Source: Heliomarina sp018223035
GTDB taxonomy: Bacteria > Pseudomonadota > Alphaproteobacteria > Rhodobacterales > Rhodobacteraceae
Length of the DNA: 64,000 bases
Direction: 5' to 3'
Assembly (NCBI GenBank): GCA_018223035.1
Contig: JAAEZD010000002.1
Span: 310,001 to 374,000 of the forward strand
Shown: positions 8,935 through 16,170 of the stretch, one piece after another
Layout of the letters: every line of letters begins with the position of its first letter
Position numbering within the stretch: the stretch's first letter is position 1
Position numbers and translations under genes: made by a program
Notes under the pieces: generated by a model
Told to the model about the DNA's origin: nothing
What the model saw: the letters and a program-made list of their open reading frames with translations, nothing else
Database searches by the model: none

Positions 8935-9311
8935 AACGCGAAATCGACATGGGGTTGCCGCTACCGGGGCAGCCGTTTTCCTGGGCCATCGGATCAGGCG
9001 ACATGCTGTTTACGACACACGGTCCCGTCACGCCCGATGGCGCGATTTTGCAGGACACGACCGAGGCGCAGGCGCATCTGACCTTTCAGCATTTTCGCAC
9101 TACGGTCGAAGCGGCAGGCGGTACGATGGATGACTATCTGCAATTGCAGATTTTCCTGACCGATCCTGCTGATGTCGGCCCGGTCGACGAGGTTTATCGC
9201 CAGTATTTCCGCGCGCCCTACCCCAACCGCGCCACGATCATCGTCGCCGGACTTGTCGCGCCGGGTATGAAGATCGAGGTGACAGGAATCGCGCGGGTCA
9301 GTTCAGATTAA
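8931..9311 (+). CDS. RidA/YjgF family protein
   Basis: The 126-residue protein is a Rid-family trimer-forming protein. It has the conserved ending in which an Arg (in YPNRATIIV) binds the carboxylate of 2-imino acids and a Glu lies in the IEVTGIA strand. Family members hydrolyse reactive enamines/imines or act as deaminases such as 2-aminomuconate deaminase. It overlaps the esterase stop by 4 bases and ends the TRAP operon, just before a hairpin terminator. The presence of Rid and an amidase-like hydrolase suggests, but does not prove, an N-containing substrate. Confidence 0.87.
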   Translation: MKREIDMGLPLPGQPFSWAIGSGDMLFTTHGPVTPDGAILQDTTEAQAHLTFQHFRTTVEAAGGTMDDYLQLQIFLTDPADVGPVDEVYRQYFRAPYPNRATIIVAGLVAPGMKIEVTGIARVSSD

Positions 9312-9335
9312 GCTTGGTCTTAAAGGGGCGGGTAA

Positions 9336-9363
9336 AACCGGCAGCTGAAGGAGGCTGCCGGTT
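9336..9363. terminator. Bidirectional hairpin terminator between convergent genes
   Basis: AACCGGCAGC (9336-9345) pairs perfectly with GCTGCCGGTT (9354-9363) across an 8-base loop. The hairpin is flanked by AAAA on the left and TTAA on the right. It lies between the convergent RidA and FAD-monooxygenase genes. The T-tract is weak, so termination strength is uncertain. Confidence 0.65.
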
Positions 9364-9369
9364 AACCGT

Positions 9370-10500
9370 TCAGGCCAGTTCGACATTCCAGGCGTCGTAG
9401 CCATAGACCCAATCGGCGTTCCCCTGACCCTTCATGAATTCATTTGCCAGAGAATTTTCCTGAATCCGGGCTGTCCGTGGCTTGCGTGCCGCCTCGAAGA
9501 CAGCAAGCGCCGCTGGGACGTCATAGGTTTCGGCACCTTTCAGGCTGCGCCCCAATACAACTGCGTCCTCGATCGCCATGCAGGCTCCCTGGGCCATGAA
9601 CGGCACCATCGGATGCGCCGCGTCGCCAAGAATGGTGGCGTGCCCCTGCGACCATGTCTGCATAGGCTCTCGCACATGAAGGGCCGAGCGCGTGACTTCC
9701 TTGCAGTGCGACAGAAGCCGCTGGGCGTCCTCGTGGAAATCGTCGTATTGCGCGCGCAACTCGTCGGGGTCACCGGCCAGCGTCCAGCCCTCTTCGGTCC
9801 AGCCTTCCTGCGGTGTCGTGGCGAAAACGAAGATCTCCTCGCCGCGCGTCAGAGGAAAGGTGACGATCTGCTTTTGCGGCGTTTGCCCCCACCACTTGGT
9901 AAAAGCATCAAGATCGGTGAGATCCTTGGCCACTTCCTTGGGAAAGACCGACCGGTAGGACACGAGCCCGGTAAAAGTGGGATCGTCCTCGCCCCAAAGG
10001 GCGGTTCGCACGACAGAGTGGATACCGTCGGCACCGACAACCAGATCGAAGTTGCGGGTGGTGCCGTCGCCGAAGGTCAGCTTTACACCGGCGTCGAGCA
10101 GTTTCACCGATTGGGCGACCATGCCAAAATGGATTTTCTCGGCGGGAATCCGGGCAATCAGCGCATTCAGCAGATCGGCGCGGTGAATGGCAAGCTGCGG
10201 CGCGCCGTACTTCTCTTCTGCCGCGTCCGACAGGGGAAGCCGGGAAGTTTCTTCTCCGGTCACGCCATCACGGCTGATCCGGAACGTGGGCCTTGCAGCG
10301 GTTTCGCGCAACACCTCGCCGACACCAAGTCCGTCGAGCGCGAAGACCGCATTCGGCGTGAGGTTGATATCGGCGCCGATGCGTCCGAAGTTTTTCGCCT
10401 TCTCAAAGACTTCGACATCATGGCCGGATTTCTCCAGCGCAATGGCGGCGCACAGGCCACCGATACCGCCCCCGCAGACGGCGATTTTCAATGCAGACAT
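9370..10500 (-). CDS. FAD-dependent aromatic monooxygenase (salicylate/6-hydroxynicotinate hydroxylase family)
   Basis: With start ATG at 10500 (good site aaagg upstream; an in-frame ATG at 10515 lies further out) the product has 376 residues. The Rossmann motif GGGIGGL opens the protein, ADGIHS gives the DG motif (about residue 160), and LGDAAHPMVPFMAQG is the FAD ribityl-binding GD motif. This is the single-component class A flavoprotein hydroxylase layout, which uses NAD(P)H and O2. It is 75 bases downstream of the bicupin gene on the same strand. The aromatic substrate cannot be named. Confidence 0.88.
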   Translation of the reverse strand: MSALKIAVCGGGIGGLCAAIALEKSGHDVEVFEKAKNFGRIGADINLTPNAVFALDGLGVGEVLRETAARPTFRISRDGVTGEETSRLPLSDAAEEKYGAPQLAIHRADLLNALIARIPAEKIHFGMVAQSVKLLDAGVKLTFGDGTTRNFDLVVGADGIHSVVRTALWGEDDPTFTGLVSYRSVFPKEVAKDLTDLDAFTKWWGQTPQKQIVTFPLTRGEEIFVFATTPQEGWTEEGWTLAGDPDELRAQYDDFHEDAQRLLSHCKEVTRSALHVREPMQTWSQGHATILGDAAHPMVPFMAQGACMAIEDAVVLGRSLKGAETYDVPAALAVFEAARKPRTARIQENSLANEFMKGQGNADWVYGYDAWNVELA

Positions 10501-10575
10501 AGTTGGACCTTTCAACTGCCGGTCATCTCGAACCCGCCCCTAATCGATGGGGGCGGGCTCAGTTTGCATACCCAA

Positions 10576-11523
10576 TCAGGCGGCTTCGAACTTGACGGCT
10601 TCCGGCTCGGCGGAGCCGACGAGATACCAGACAGTAGCTGCCTGCGCGCCGTTGTTACGGAACCAGTGCTTGCGGCCGGCTGGTGTCTTGACCAGATCGC
10701 GCGGGCCGAGTTCGGTTTCGACCGTTTCACCGTTCTCTTCCCAGCCCACGATGAGCGAGCCTTCGAGCACGAGGAAGGCATCTTCGACATCGCGGGTGAA
10801 GGGTTTCACGCCGACGCGCGATGGGATGCCTAGCATTTCCTTGCGGCAGGTATCGGTTTCGACACCGCCGGGACCGCAGTAGATCTTGCGCGTGAAACCG
10901 GCGTCTTCCCAGTGAGTTTCCAGCTCGCTGTGGCGCACGACATATTTTGCCATGAGCTGTTGCAGCGCGTGATCACCCTTGGGGTCGAATTTCATCGTCT
11001 TGCCCGGCTCGGCACCAAAGGCACGGGCGAGTTCCGGCGCGTGTTCCTTGGGGTGATAGTGGTAAACCGGCGGCAGCGGCTTGCCCACGTCGACCGAGAT
11101 CGACATGACGACCGGCTCCGGCCCGTCAACACGGAAACCATGGCCAATTTCGCGGGCGTTAAGGATCATGTCCTTGGGGCCGAGGTTAACTTCGACAACT
11201 TCGCCGTCCTTTTCCCAGCCGACGATCAGAGCGCCGTCGATGATCAGAAAGCTTTCCTCGATTTCGTGGCTGTGGCAGGCGGCGTACTTTCCGGTCTCCT
11301 TGTAGATCAGGGAAAGCGTGAAATGATCGGGCTTGAGCGTCGACGTGTCATTCACCTTGGGCGAGCCACCGGCACCGATATAGCGCATCTGTGCCCGTGC
11401 CAGTTCGTCGAAACCGGCGTTGGAAGGAAAGGCATTCCAGTCGAACTGCTTGTCGGTAAAGCGTCCGGTCTGCGATTTCAGCTCATCTGCGAGGGTAGCG
11501 AAACCCGTTTCCTGTACGGTCAT
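10576..11523 (-). CDS. Bicupin protein, possible metal-dependent dioxygenase
   Basis: The 315 residues hold two cupin domains. The N-terminal one fits cupin motif 1 exactly, with H-S-H and Glu in CHSHEIEESFLIIDG, plus a His in the second motif (IGHGF), so it can hold a metal. The C-terminal one keeps motif 2 (PAGRKHWFRN), but the motif-1 histidines are absent (GVKPFTRDVEDAF). Ring-cleaving bicupins of the gentisate type share this architecture. It is upstream of the FAD monooxygenase and divergent from an IclR regulator, so it may cleave the hydroxylated product. Confidence 0.8.
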   Translation of the reverse strand: MTVQETGFATLADELKSQTGRFTDKQFDWNAFPSNAGFDELARAQMRYIGAGGSPKVNDTSTLKPDHFTLSLIYKETGKYAACHSHEIEESFLIIDGALIVGWEKDGEVVEVNLGPKDMILNAREIGHGFRVDGPEPVVMSISVDVGKPLPPVYHYHPKEHAPELARAFGAEPGKTMKFDPKGDHALQQLMAKYVVRHSELETHWEDAGFTRKIYCGPGGVETDTCRKEMLGIPSRVGVKPFTRDVEDAFLVLEGSLIVGWEENGETVETELGPRDLVKTPAGRKHWFRNNGAQAATVWYLVGSAEPEAVKFEAA

Positions 11524-11580
11524 CTCTGGTTCCTTTCACGGTTGATTCTAAATTTCGGTTGAGAGAAGGATACGCCGACA

Positions 11581-11607
11581 GCGTTTTACTGAATACAAGG
11601 CGTTTTA
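11581..11607. promoter_or_regulatory. Direct repeat in bicupin/IclR divergent spacer
   Basis: GCGTTTTA occurs at 11581-11588 and again at 11600-11607, 19 bases apart start to start. Both copies lie directly before the IclR gene in the 87-base divergent spacer. It may be a regulator site. The repeat is short, so this is tentative. Confidence 0.3.
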
Positions 11608-11610
11608 TAT

Positions 11611-12420
11611 ATGAAGCAGAAAGAGTCACCGAAACCGGATAACGGCAACATGGACAGGTATCTTGTGCCGGGCCTTGTGCGCGGGCTGAACGTGCTGAAG
11701 CTGTTTACCCCCGCGCAACCGAACCTGTCGTTGCGGGATATTGCCGATGCGCTTGGCGTAACCCGGTCGGCGGCATTTCGTTCGGTCTATACGCTGGTTG
11801 AAACCGGATGCCTTTTGCATGACCAACGCGCCCAGACCTATTCGCTGGGGCCGGGTGTTCTCCGCCTGACCTACGGGTATGTTGCGACCCGCGAAATTGT
11901 CGAAATCGCCCAGCCCGAACTGGAACGGCTGCGCGACCGGACCGGCTGGTCCGCACATATGGGCATACTCGACGGATCTTCGGTTTTGTACGTTCTGCGC
12001 GCACCGGCGCGGGAGGCGAATGCCTCGATCGTTCAGGTCGGAAGCCGGTTGCCCTCACGCAGCACGACGATGGGGCGGGTATTACTTGCCGATCTGCCAG
12101 ATGCCGAGATCATCGAACGTTTCCGCGCCGACAGACCGGGTGCCACAAAGGGCAAGGGGCCGTCGCTGCCCGGCTTGCTTGAACAGGTAAAGGGCGATCG
12201 CAAGGCCGACGTCATCTGGCACATGGGGGATTTCGAAGCAGGCATTGCCTCGGTCGCAGCTCCGGTCTGGGATCTCACGGGTCGTGTGGCGGCGGCGATC
12301 AACCTGACATCGGCAAATGGCCCGCAATCAGGCGCGCAACTGCCGCCCGAGATCATCTCGGACCTCAAAGCGACCGCCATTCGCATTTCCCGACTGCTGG
12401 GGCATGACGGGAGCGGTTAA
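11611..12420 (+). CDS. IclR family transcriptional regulator
   Basis: The 269-residue protein has an N-terminal winged helix (about 18-80: LVPGLVRGLNVLKLF, LSLRDIADALGVTRSAAFRSVYTL) and a C-terminal GAF-like effector domain. The effector domain starts near AQPELERLRDRTGW and contains the conserved GSRLPSRSTTMGRVLLA loop. IclR proteins control aromatic and acid catabolism. It is divergent from the bicupin-monooxygenase pair and convergent with a second IclR gene, so it probably controls the former. Confidence 0.92.
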   Translation: MKQKESPKPDNGNMDRYLVPGLVRGLNVLKLFTPAQPNLSLRDIADALGVTRSAAFRSVYTLVETGCLLHDQRAQTYSLGPGVLRLTYGYVATREIVEIAQPELERLRDRTGWSAHMGILDGSSVLYVLRAPAREANASIVQVGSRLPSRSTTMGRVLLADLPDAEIIERFRADRPGATKGKGPSLPGLLEQVKGDRKADVIWHMGDFEAGIASVAAPVWDLTGRVAAAINLTSANGPQSGAQLPPEIISDLKATAIRISRLLGHDGSG

Positions 12421-12426
12421 GAAGGG

Positions 12427-13254
12427 TCAATTCGTGGGGATATGCCCCATCATGGCTGACAAACGCCGCGCTGCGTCGACCACGCCGGTCATAATCTGCT
12501 GGCGCTTTTCCGAGCCTTCCTCGAAATTGGCCTGCGGTCCGGAAAGGCTGATCGCGCAAACCGGCGCGTTATTCTGATCCAAAACGACGCAGGAGCAGGA
12601 CCCGATGCCTTCTTCGAAAAAGGCGACGGACCAAGCGATGCCAGCGGCACGATCCAGCTTTAATTGGCCTAGCAGGCTATCCACCGTTGTAGGGGTCTGA
12701 TCGGTGAAGGCAGAAAAGTTGTAATCGTCGAAGATGCTGCGTACCTCATCCTCGCGCATGTGCGACAGGATCACCCGCCCCATCACGGTCGCATAGGCAG
12801 GCAGGCGGCTGCCCACGCGGATATTCGACACCAGCTGCACCTCGGGCGTTTCCCGGACGAGCACGATGACATCCGTGCCAGCCAAAACCCCCAGATGCGC
12901 CGACAGTCCCGTTTCCGCAGCAAGATGATGCAGTACGGGTTGTCCGGTACGCACGACATCGCGGCTGCTCAACATGCCAGATGCCAGTTCCAGCACGCCA
13001 TAGCCTAGAACGTAGCCGTCGCCCCCCGGTGTTTTTTCGATCATCTCCTCACGCTCGAGCGTATGCAGCAAACGGATCAGGGTCGTGCGGTTGATGCCCA
13101 CGGCGGCCGATGCCTTAGCGATGTTCCTGCAACGATTGCCCGCCGCAATATAGCGCAGCAGCGCCATCGCGCGGGTAACGGGGGGCACGTCATAGGAAAC
13201 GGAGCGCGGTGCTTTTTCGTCGCTTTCCTGGGGCATGGGAGATGTCGTGTTCAT
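12427..13254 (-). CDS. IclR family transcriptional regulator
   Basis: The 275-residue paralogue has the same plan: HTH at about 20-85 (VTRAMALLRYIAAG, IAKASAAVGINRTTLIRLLHTLE) and an effector domain with VGSRLPAYATVMGRVILSH and the FEEGIGSCSCVVLDQ segment. Its 3' end is 6 bases from that of the previous IclR, in tail-to-tail orientation. It follows the RidA/small-protein pair on the minus strand. It is the closest candidate regulator of the large plus-strand operon starting at 14.2 kb. Confidence 0.92.
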   Translation of the reverse strand: MNTTSPMPQESDEKAPRSVSYDVPPVTRAMALLRYIAAGNRCRNIAKASAAVGINRTTLIRLLHTLEREEMIEKTPGGDGYVLGYGVLELASGMLSSRDVVRTGQPVLHHLAAETGLSAHLGVLAGTDVIVLVRETPEVQLVSNIRVGSRLPAYATVMGRVILSHMREDEVRSIFDDYNFSAFTDQTPTTVDSLLGQLKLDRAAGIAWSVAFFEEGIGSCSCVVLDQNNAPVCAISLSGPQANFEEGSEKRQQIMTGVVDAARRLSAMMGHIPTN

Positions 13255-13329
13255 CTATACATTAAATTCCTTTGACTGACGACGTGGCACCCATTCTGGG
13301 CAAGCACGGCTGAATATGGAATGTCTAAC

Positions 13330-13713
13330 TTACAGGTGCGCGACGGCTTCGATTTCGACGAGAAGCGCGGGATCCACGAATGCCGAAACTTCCATCATCG
13401 TGGCTGCGGGCAAAACGCCCTGAAAGGTTTCGCGACGGGCGCGCCCGACCTCATCCTTGCGCGCCATGTCGGTTACAAAAACCGAAATCTTGGTTATGCG
13501 CTCTTTCCTACCTCCTGCCGCTTCGACAAGAGCGACAACGCGGCGCAAGGCCTCTTGCGCCTGCTCGTACATGGTTTCACCCACGACCCCATCGGGACCA
13601 CCGGCGTGTTGACCGGAGACATAAACGATACCGTCGCAGATCACGGCGTTGGAAAACAGGCCCGGGACAGGTCCGGGAATGCCTTCGGCAGTTACGGCGA
13701 TAGGATCACTCAT
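13330..13713 (-). CDS. RidA/YjgF family protein lacking the canonical active-site Arg
   Basis: The 127 residues fit the Rid fold (GLFSNAVICDGIVYVSGQH, LRRVVALVEAAGG, LVEIEAVA). Where classical RidA has P-A-R before the last strands, this protein reads LPAATMMEV, so the carboxylate-binding Arg is replaced by Ala. That places it among Rid subfamilies without standard imine deaminase activity. It overlaps the small upstream gene by 8 bases on the same strand. A role in the neighbouring catabolic pathway is likely but undefined. Confidence 0.85.
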   Translation of the reverse strand: MSDPIAVTAEGIPGPVPGLFSNAVICDGIVYVSGQHAGGPDGVVGETMYEQAQEALRRVVALVEAAGGRKERITKISVFVTDMARKDEVGRARRETFQGVLPAATMMEVSAFVDPALLVEIEAVAHL

Positions 13714-14038
13714 ATGCAGCGGCCTCTTTTCTTTCCTGCCATTCGCGGGTCAGACGCTCGCGCACCGGGACGAAATCGTAGGTCGGGAAGAACTCGGTCG
13801 AGAAGACTCCCCAGGCCCGGCGTTCGAGTTCGACGTTAACTTTAGGCAGTAATTCCGGCGGCATCCGTAGGGTGACGATCTGGCCGATCCCCATCACCAC
13901 GTTCCAGCTTACTATTTCTACGCCTTTGGGTGGGAAAGCGGTCCACCAATCCTGTTCGCCCAGATGTGCCTGAATTTGCTCCAGATTCTGAGACTGATCG
14001 TGCTTGAGAAACACGGTGAGCATGACTGTTTCGGCCAT
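13706..14038 (-). CDS. Small conserved-looking protein of unknown function
   Basis: I do not recognise this 110-residue protein. It has no signal peptide or membrane helix. It looks like a compact alpha/beta protein, with an N-terminal strand MLTVFLKH, a helix around QNLEQIQAHL, and a middle VSWNVVMGIGQIVTLRMP. It is rich in Trp and Phe (DWWTAFPPKG). The C-terminus is charged. It overlaps the RidA gene downstream and is divergent from the Rieske operon. Its codon use matches its neighbours, so it is probably a real gene. Confidence 0.7.
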   Translation of the reverse strand: MAETVMLTVFLKHDQSQNLEQIQAHLGEQDWWTAFPPKGVEIVSWNVVMGIGQIVTLRMPPELLPKVNVELERRAWGVFSTEFFPTYDFVPVRERLTREWQERKEAAAYE

Positions 14039-14126
14039 CGGTCATCCCTTTTTTCATCATCGCGACACCGGCGTGTCATCGAAACTTCTTGAACATAGTA
14101 CCGCGAATCGGCATGATTGCAAATAA

Positions 14127-14149
14127 GAACCATACGTTCAAATTTGAAC
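14127..14149. promoter_or_regulatory. Palindromic operator candidate upstream of the Rieske operon
   Basis: GTTCAAATTTGAAC at 14136-14149 is a perfect 14-bp palindrome. A third half-site GAAC at 14127-14130 forms GAAC-N5-GTTC with its left arm. It lies in the divergent spacer 27 bases before the first operon ATG. Size and symmetry suit an IclR-type regulator, and two such genes are close by. Confidence 0.55.
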
Positions 14150-14175
14150 AATCGGCAGAAAGGGAGAATTTGGGG

Positions 14176-14436
14176 ATGCAAGATCCAGCCCTGAAGAACC
14201 AATCCAAAGGCCGCCCGCTCAGCGATGCCGAGCGCGCTTTCGCAGAGGCGCTCGAGCGCATTTACGAAACCGGTGAGCATGATTTCGCAAAAGTTGCTGA
14301 GAAGCTGAATGAACGGGGCGCTCCGCGCCCGTCCGGAGAGAGCGGCGCCTGGACGCTGGAAATTCTCGATGCGGAACTGAAAGCCATCAATGCATCCCAT
14401 GACGCGGCCCACGCCGAACATGGCATCGGCGCCTGA
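14176..14436 (+). CDS. Small protein with resolvase-like HTH segment, first gene of the operon
   Basis: I start this gene at ATG 14176 (site agggag 11 bases upstream), giving 86 residues. A longer in-frame start at 14089 would run through the palindrome. The middle reads DFAKVAEKLNERGAPRP and is followed by a Trp-containing helix, reminiscent of the helix-turn-helix linker of serine recombinases, without any catalytic domain. It has no cysteines. It sits 14 bases before the Rieske oxygenase gene, so it may be an accessory or regulatory protein of that enzyme. Function unknown. Confidence 0.7.
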   Translation: MQDPALKNQSKGRPLSDAERAFAEALERIYETGEHDFAKVAEKLNERGAPRPSGESGAWTLEILDAELKAINASHDAAHAEHGIGA

Positions 14437-14450
14437 GAGGAGTACGAGAC

Positions 14451-15506
14451 ATGGAAGCCACCGCAAAAGGCCGTGACCGGGTCGACGACTATATCAGCCT
14501 CGGTCTCCGGGGGTTCTGGATGCCGGTTGCCACATCGGTTCAGTTGAAAGCCGGCAAACCGCTGGCCCGCAAGATCGCCGGCGAGAACCTCGTGCTGTGG
14601 CGCGATGGCGCTGGCAAGGTTCGCTGCGTCGAAGATTTCTGTCCGCACCGCGGCGCAAAGCTGAGCCTTGGACATGTTCAGGACGGCAATATCGCCTGTG
14701 GTTATCACGGTGTGACGGTCAATGGCGAAGGGACGGTCGTGCGCGTTCCTGCCATGCCCGACTGCGCACTCGAAGGCCGCAAGGCGTTGACCTATTACGA
14801 ATGCAACGAAGCTGGCGGGGCTGTCTTTATCTACCTGCCCTCGGCAGATCGCCCCGACGCGCCGGAATTCGTGCCGCCAGAAGAATTCACCAGCGACGAA
14901 TGGCAGGTTTTCCCCTGCATGACCTACTGGGATTGCTCCTATCGCTTCAGCCTCGACAACGCGGCCGACCCGATGCACGCAAGCTACCTGCACGCCAACA
15001 GCTTTACGCTGGCCTACGGCTCCAAGCAGGACACGATGAAGCTGGAACGCCGCGAAAAAGGCTTTCAGATCGAACGAGTTAACCAGAAGGGTGTCAACTT
15101 TGACTACACCGAAGTTGTCATGGACGAAGGCACGATGTTCTTCCGGTTGGACATTCCCTATCCCGATGGTGCCGGTCCGGGCGGCCCGTTCCGTATCGTC
15201 GGTTTCGCGACGCCGGTCGATGAACACACGCATTATTCGTTCTTCTGGCGCTGCCGCAAAGTGCAGGGCACAGCGGCGGAAAGCTGGCGTTTCCTATATC
15301 GCGCTTTCCTCGAAGACCGTCACTGGCACGTTCTGGAACAGGACCGCGTAATGCTGGAATCGATCCCGGAAGACGCCCGTCGCCGCGAGATGCTGTATCA
15401 GCACGACATCGGTGTTTCCCGTCTTCGCCAGATGATGGTGCGCCGCGCCAAGGAACATTTCAAGGCACTGGACGCAGAAGAATCCGCAGGAAAGCAGACG
15501 GCGTGA
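14451..15506 (+). CDS. Rieske non-heme iron oxygenase, alpha subunit only
   Basis: The 351-residue protein has a Rieske [2Fe-2S] domain with C64-x-H66 and C83-x2-H86 (CPHRGAK, CGYHGV). Its catalytic domain carries the mononuclear iron triad D173, H176 and H181 (NAADPMHASYLH). Length and layout fit the single-subunit phthalate/vanillate-type oxygenases rather than alpha-beta dioxygenases, and no beta subunit gene is present. It needs external electrons; the only candidates in the operon are the flavoprotein reductase and flavodoxin at its far end. The stop overlaps the next gene by 4 bases. Confidence 0.93.
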   Translation: MEATAKGRDRVDDYISLGLRGFWMPVATSVQLKAGKPLARKIAGENLVLWRDGAGKVRCVEDFCPHRGAKLSLGHVQDGNIACGYHGVTVNGEGTVVRVPAMPDCALEGRKALTYYECNEAGGAVFIYLPSADRPDAPEFVPPEEFTSDEWQVFPCMTYWDCSYRFSLDNAADPMHASYLHANSFTLAYGSKQDTMKLERREKGFQIERVNQKGVNFDYTEVVMDEGTMFFRLDIPYPDGAGPGGPFRIVGFATPVDEHTHYSFFWRCRKVQGTAAESWRFLYRAFLEDRHWHVLEQDRVMLESIPEDARRREMLYQHDIGVSRLRQMMVRRAKEHFKALDAEESAGKQTA

Positions 15507-16141
15507 TGAAAGACGCGACCCTCACCCCGATCGAGCCGGAGGCGGTAATTGCCGCCCTGACCGCGCCGTTCGAGCCGAAGGTCGCGGCGGATCTTCGCGG
15601 GCATCGCGTCAGCGGTGAGCTTGACCTTCGGGGACGCGAGCTTTGCGGGTTCGACCTGTCGGGTTCCGTGTTCGAAGGTGCGGTTTTGCTGGATCGCTGC
15701 ACGACGCTGGGGCTGAGCTGGTTCCGGGGCTGCACCTTTCAATCGCAGCTCTCTGCACAGGACAGCCGGTTCGGCACCGATCTCAGGCTCGACGAGGCCC
15801 GGATCCTCGCCAACCTGACGCTCTCCAAATCCGAATTCTGGGGCGCGCTGGTGCTCAACAAGGCACGGATCGCCAGCACTGCATTCCTCGACAACATGCA
15901 GGTGCTTGGGTCGCTTTCTTGCGCCGATACCTGCTTTGACGGGCCTGTCAGCCTTGAACAGACTGACGCGCTTGGCGGGTTGTGGGCAGATGCGACGCAC
16001 TTCGGGTCGCGGGTGACCGCGACCGGTATGGAAATTCACGGGCGCACCTGGCTACGGCATGTGCGTTTTGGCGACGGGTCGGGCAATCCGATGGCGCGCC
16101 TGCTGCCCCAGATCCGCCTCTACGGCTACCTCTGGAACTGA
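15503..16141 (+). CDS. Pentapeptide-repeat-like protein
   Basis: The 212 residues contain tandem five-residue periods of the A(D/N)Lxx type: GELDLRGRELCGFDLSGSVF, GAVLLDRC, FRGCTFQSQLSAQDSRFGTDL, LTLSKSEFWGALVLNKARI. These predict a right-handed beta helix over roughly residues 35-185. It has no signal peptide or enzyme motif. It overlaps the Rieske gene stop by 4 bases and precedes the ABC transporter genes, so it is co-translated with a catabolic enzyme, an unusual place for this fold. It may be a scaffold; the function is unknown. Confidence 0.75.
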   Translation: MMKDATLTPIEPEAVIAALTAPFEPKVAADLRGHRVSGELDLRGRELCGFDLSGSVFEGAVLLDRCTTLGLSWFRGCTFQSQLSAQDSRFGTDLRLDEARILANLTLSKSEFWGALVLNKARIASTAFLDNMQVLGSLSCADTCFDGPVSLEQTDALGGLWADATHFGSRVTATGMEIHGRTWLRHVRFGDGSGNPMARLLPQIRLYGYLWN

Positions 16142-16170
16142 AAACATCTCCGCAAAGACAGGGAAACTCC

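Noticed and set aside
9370..10500. Naming the flavoprotein as salicylate hydroxylase (nahG)
   Set aside because: Class A hydroxylases share all visible motifs; the substrate cannot be read from sequence.
9613..10833. 406-residue open frame on the plus strand
   Set aside because: Antisense to the FAD monooxygenase and bicupin genes, with no family motifs.
14089..14175. Upstream start giving a 115-residue protein for the first operon gene
   Set aside because: It would translate across the palindromic operator and has no good ribosome site; ATG 14176 has agggag upstream.
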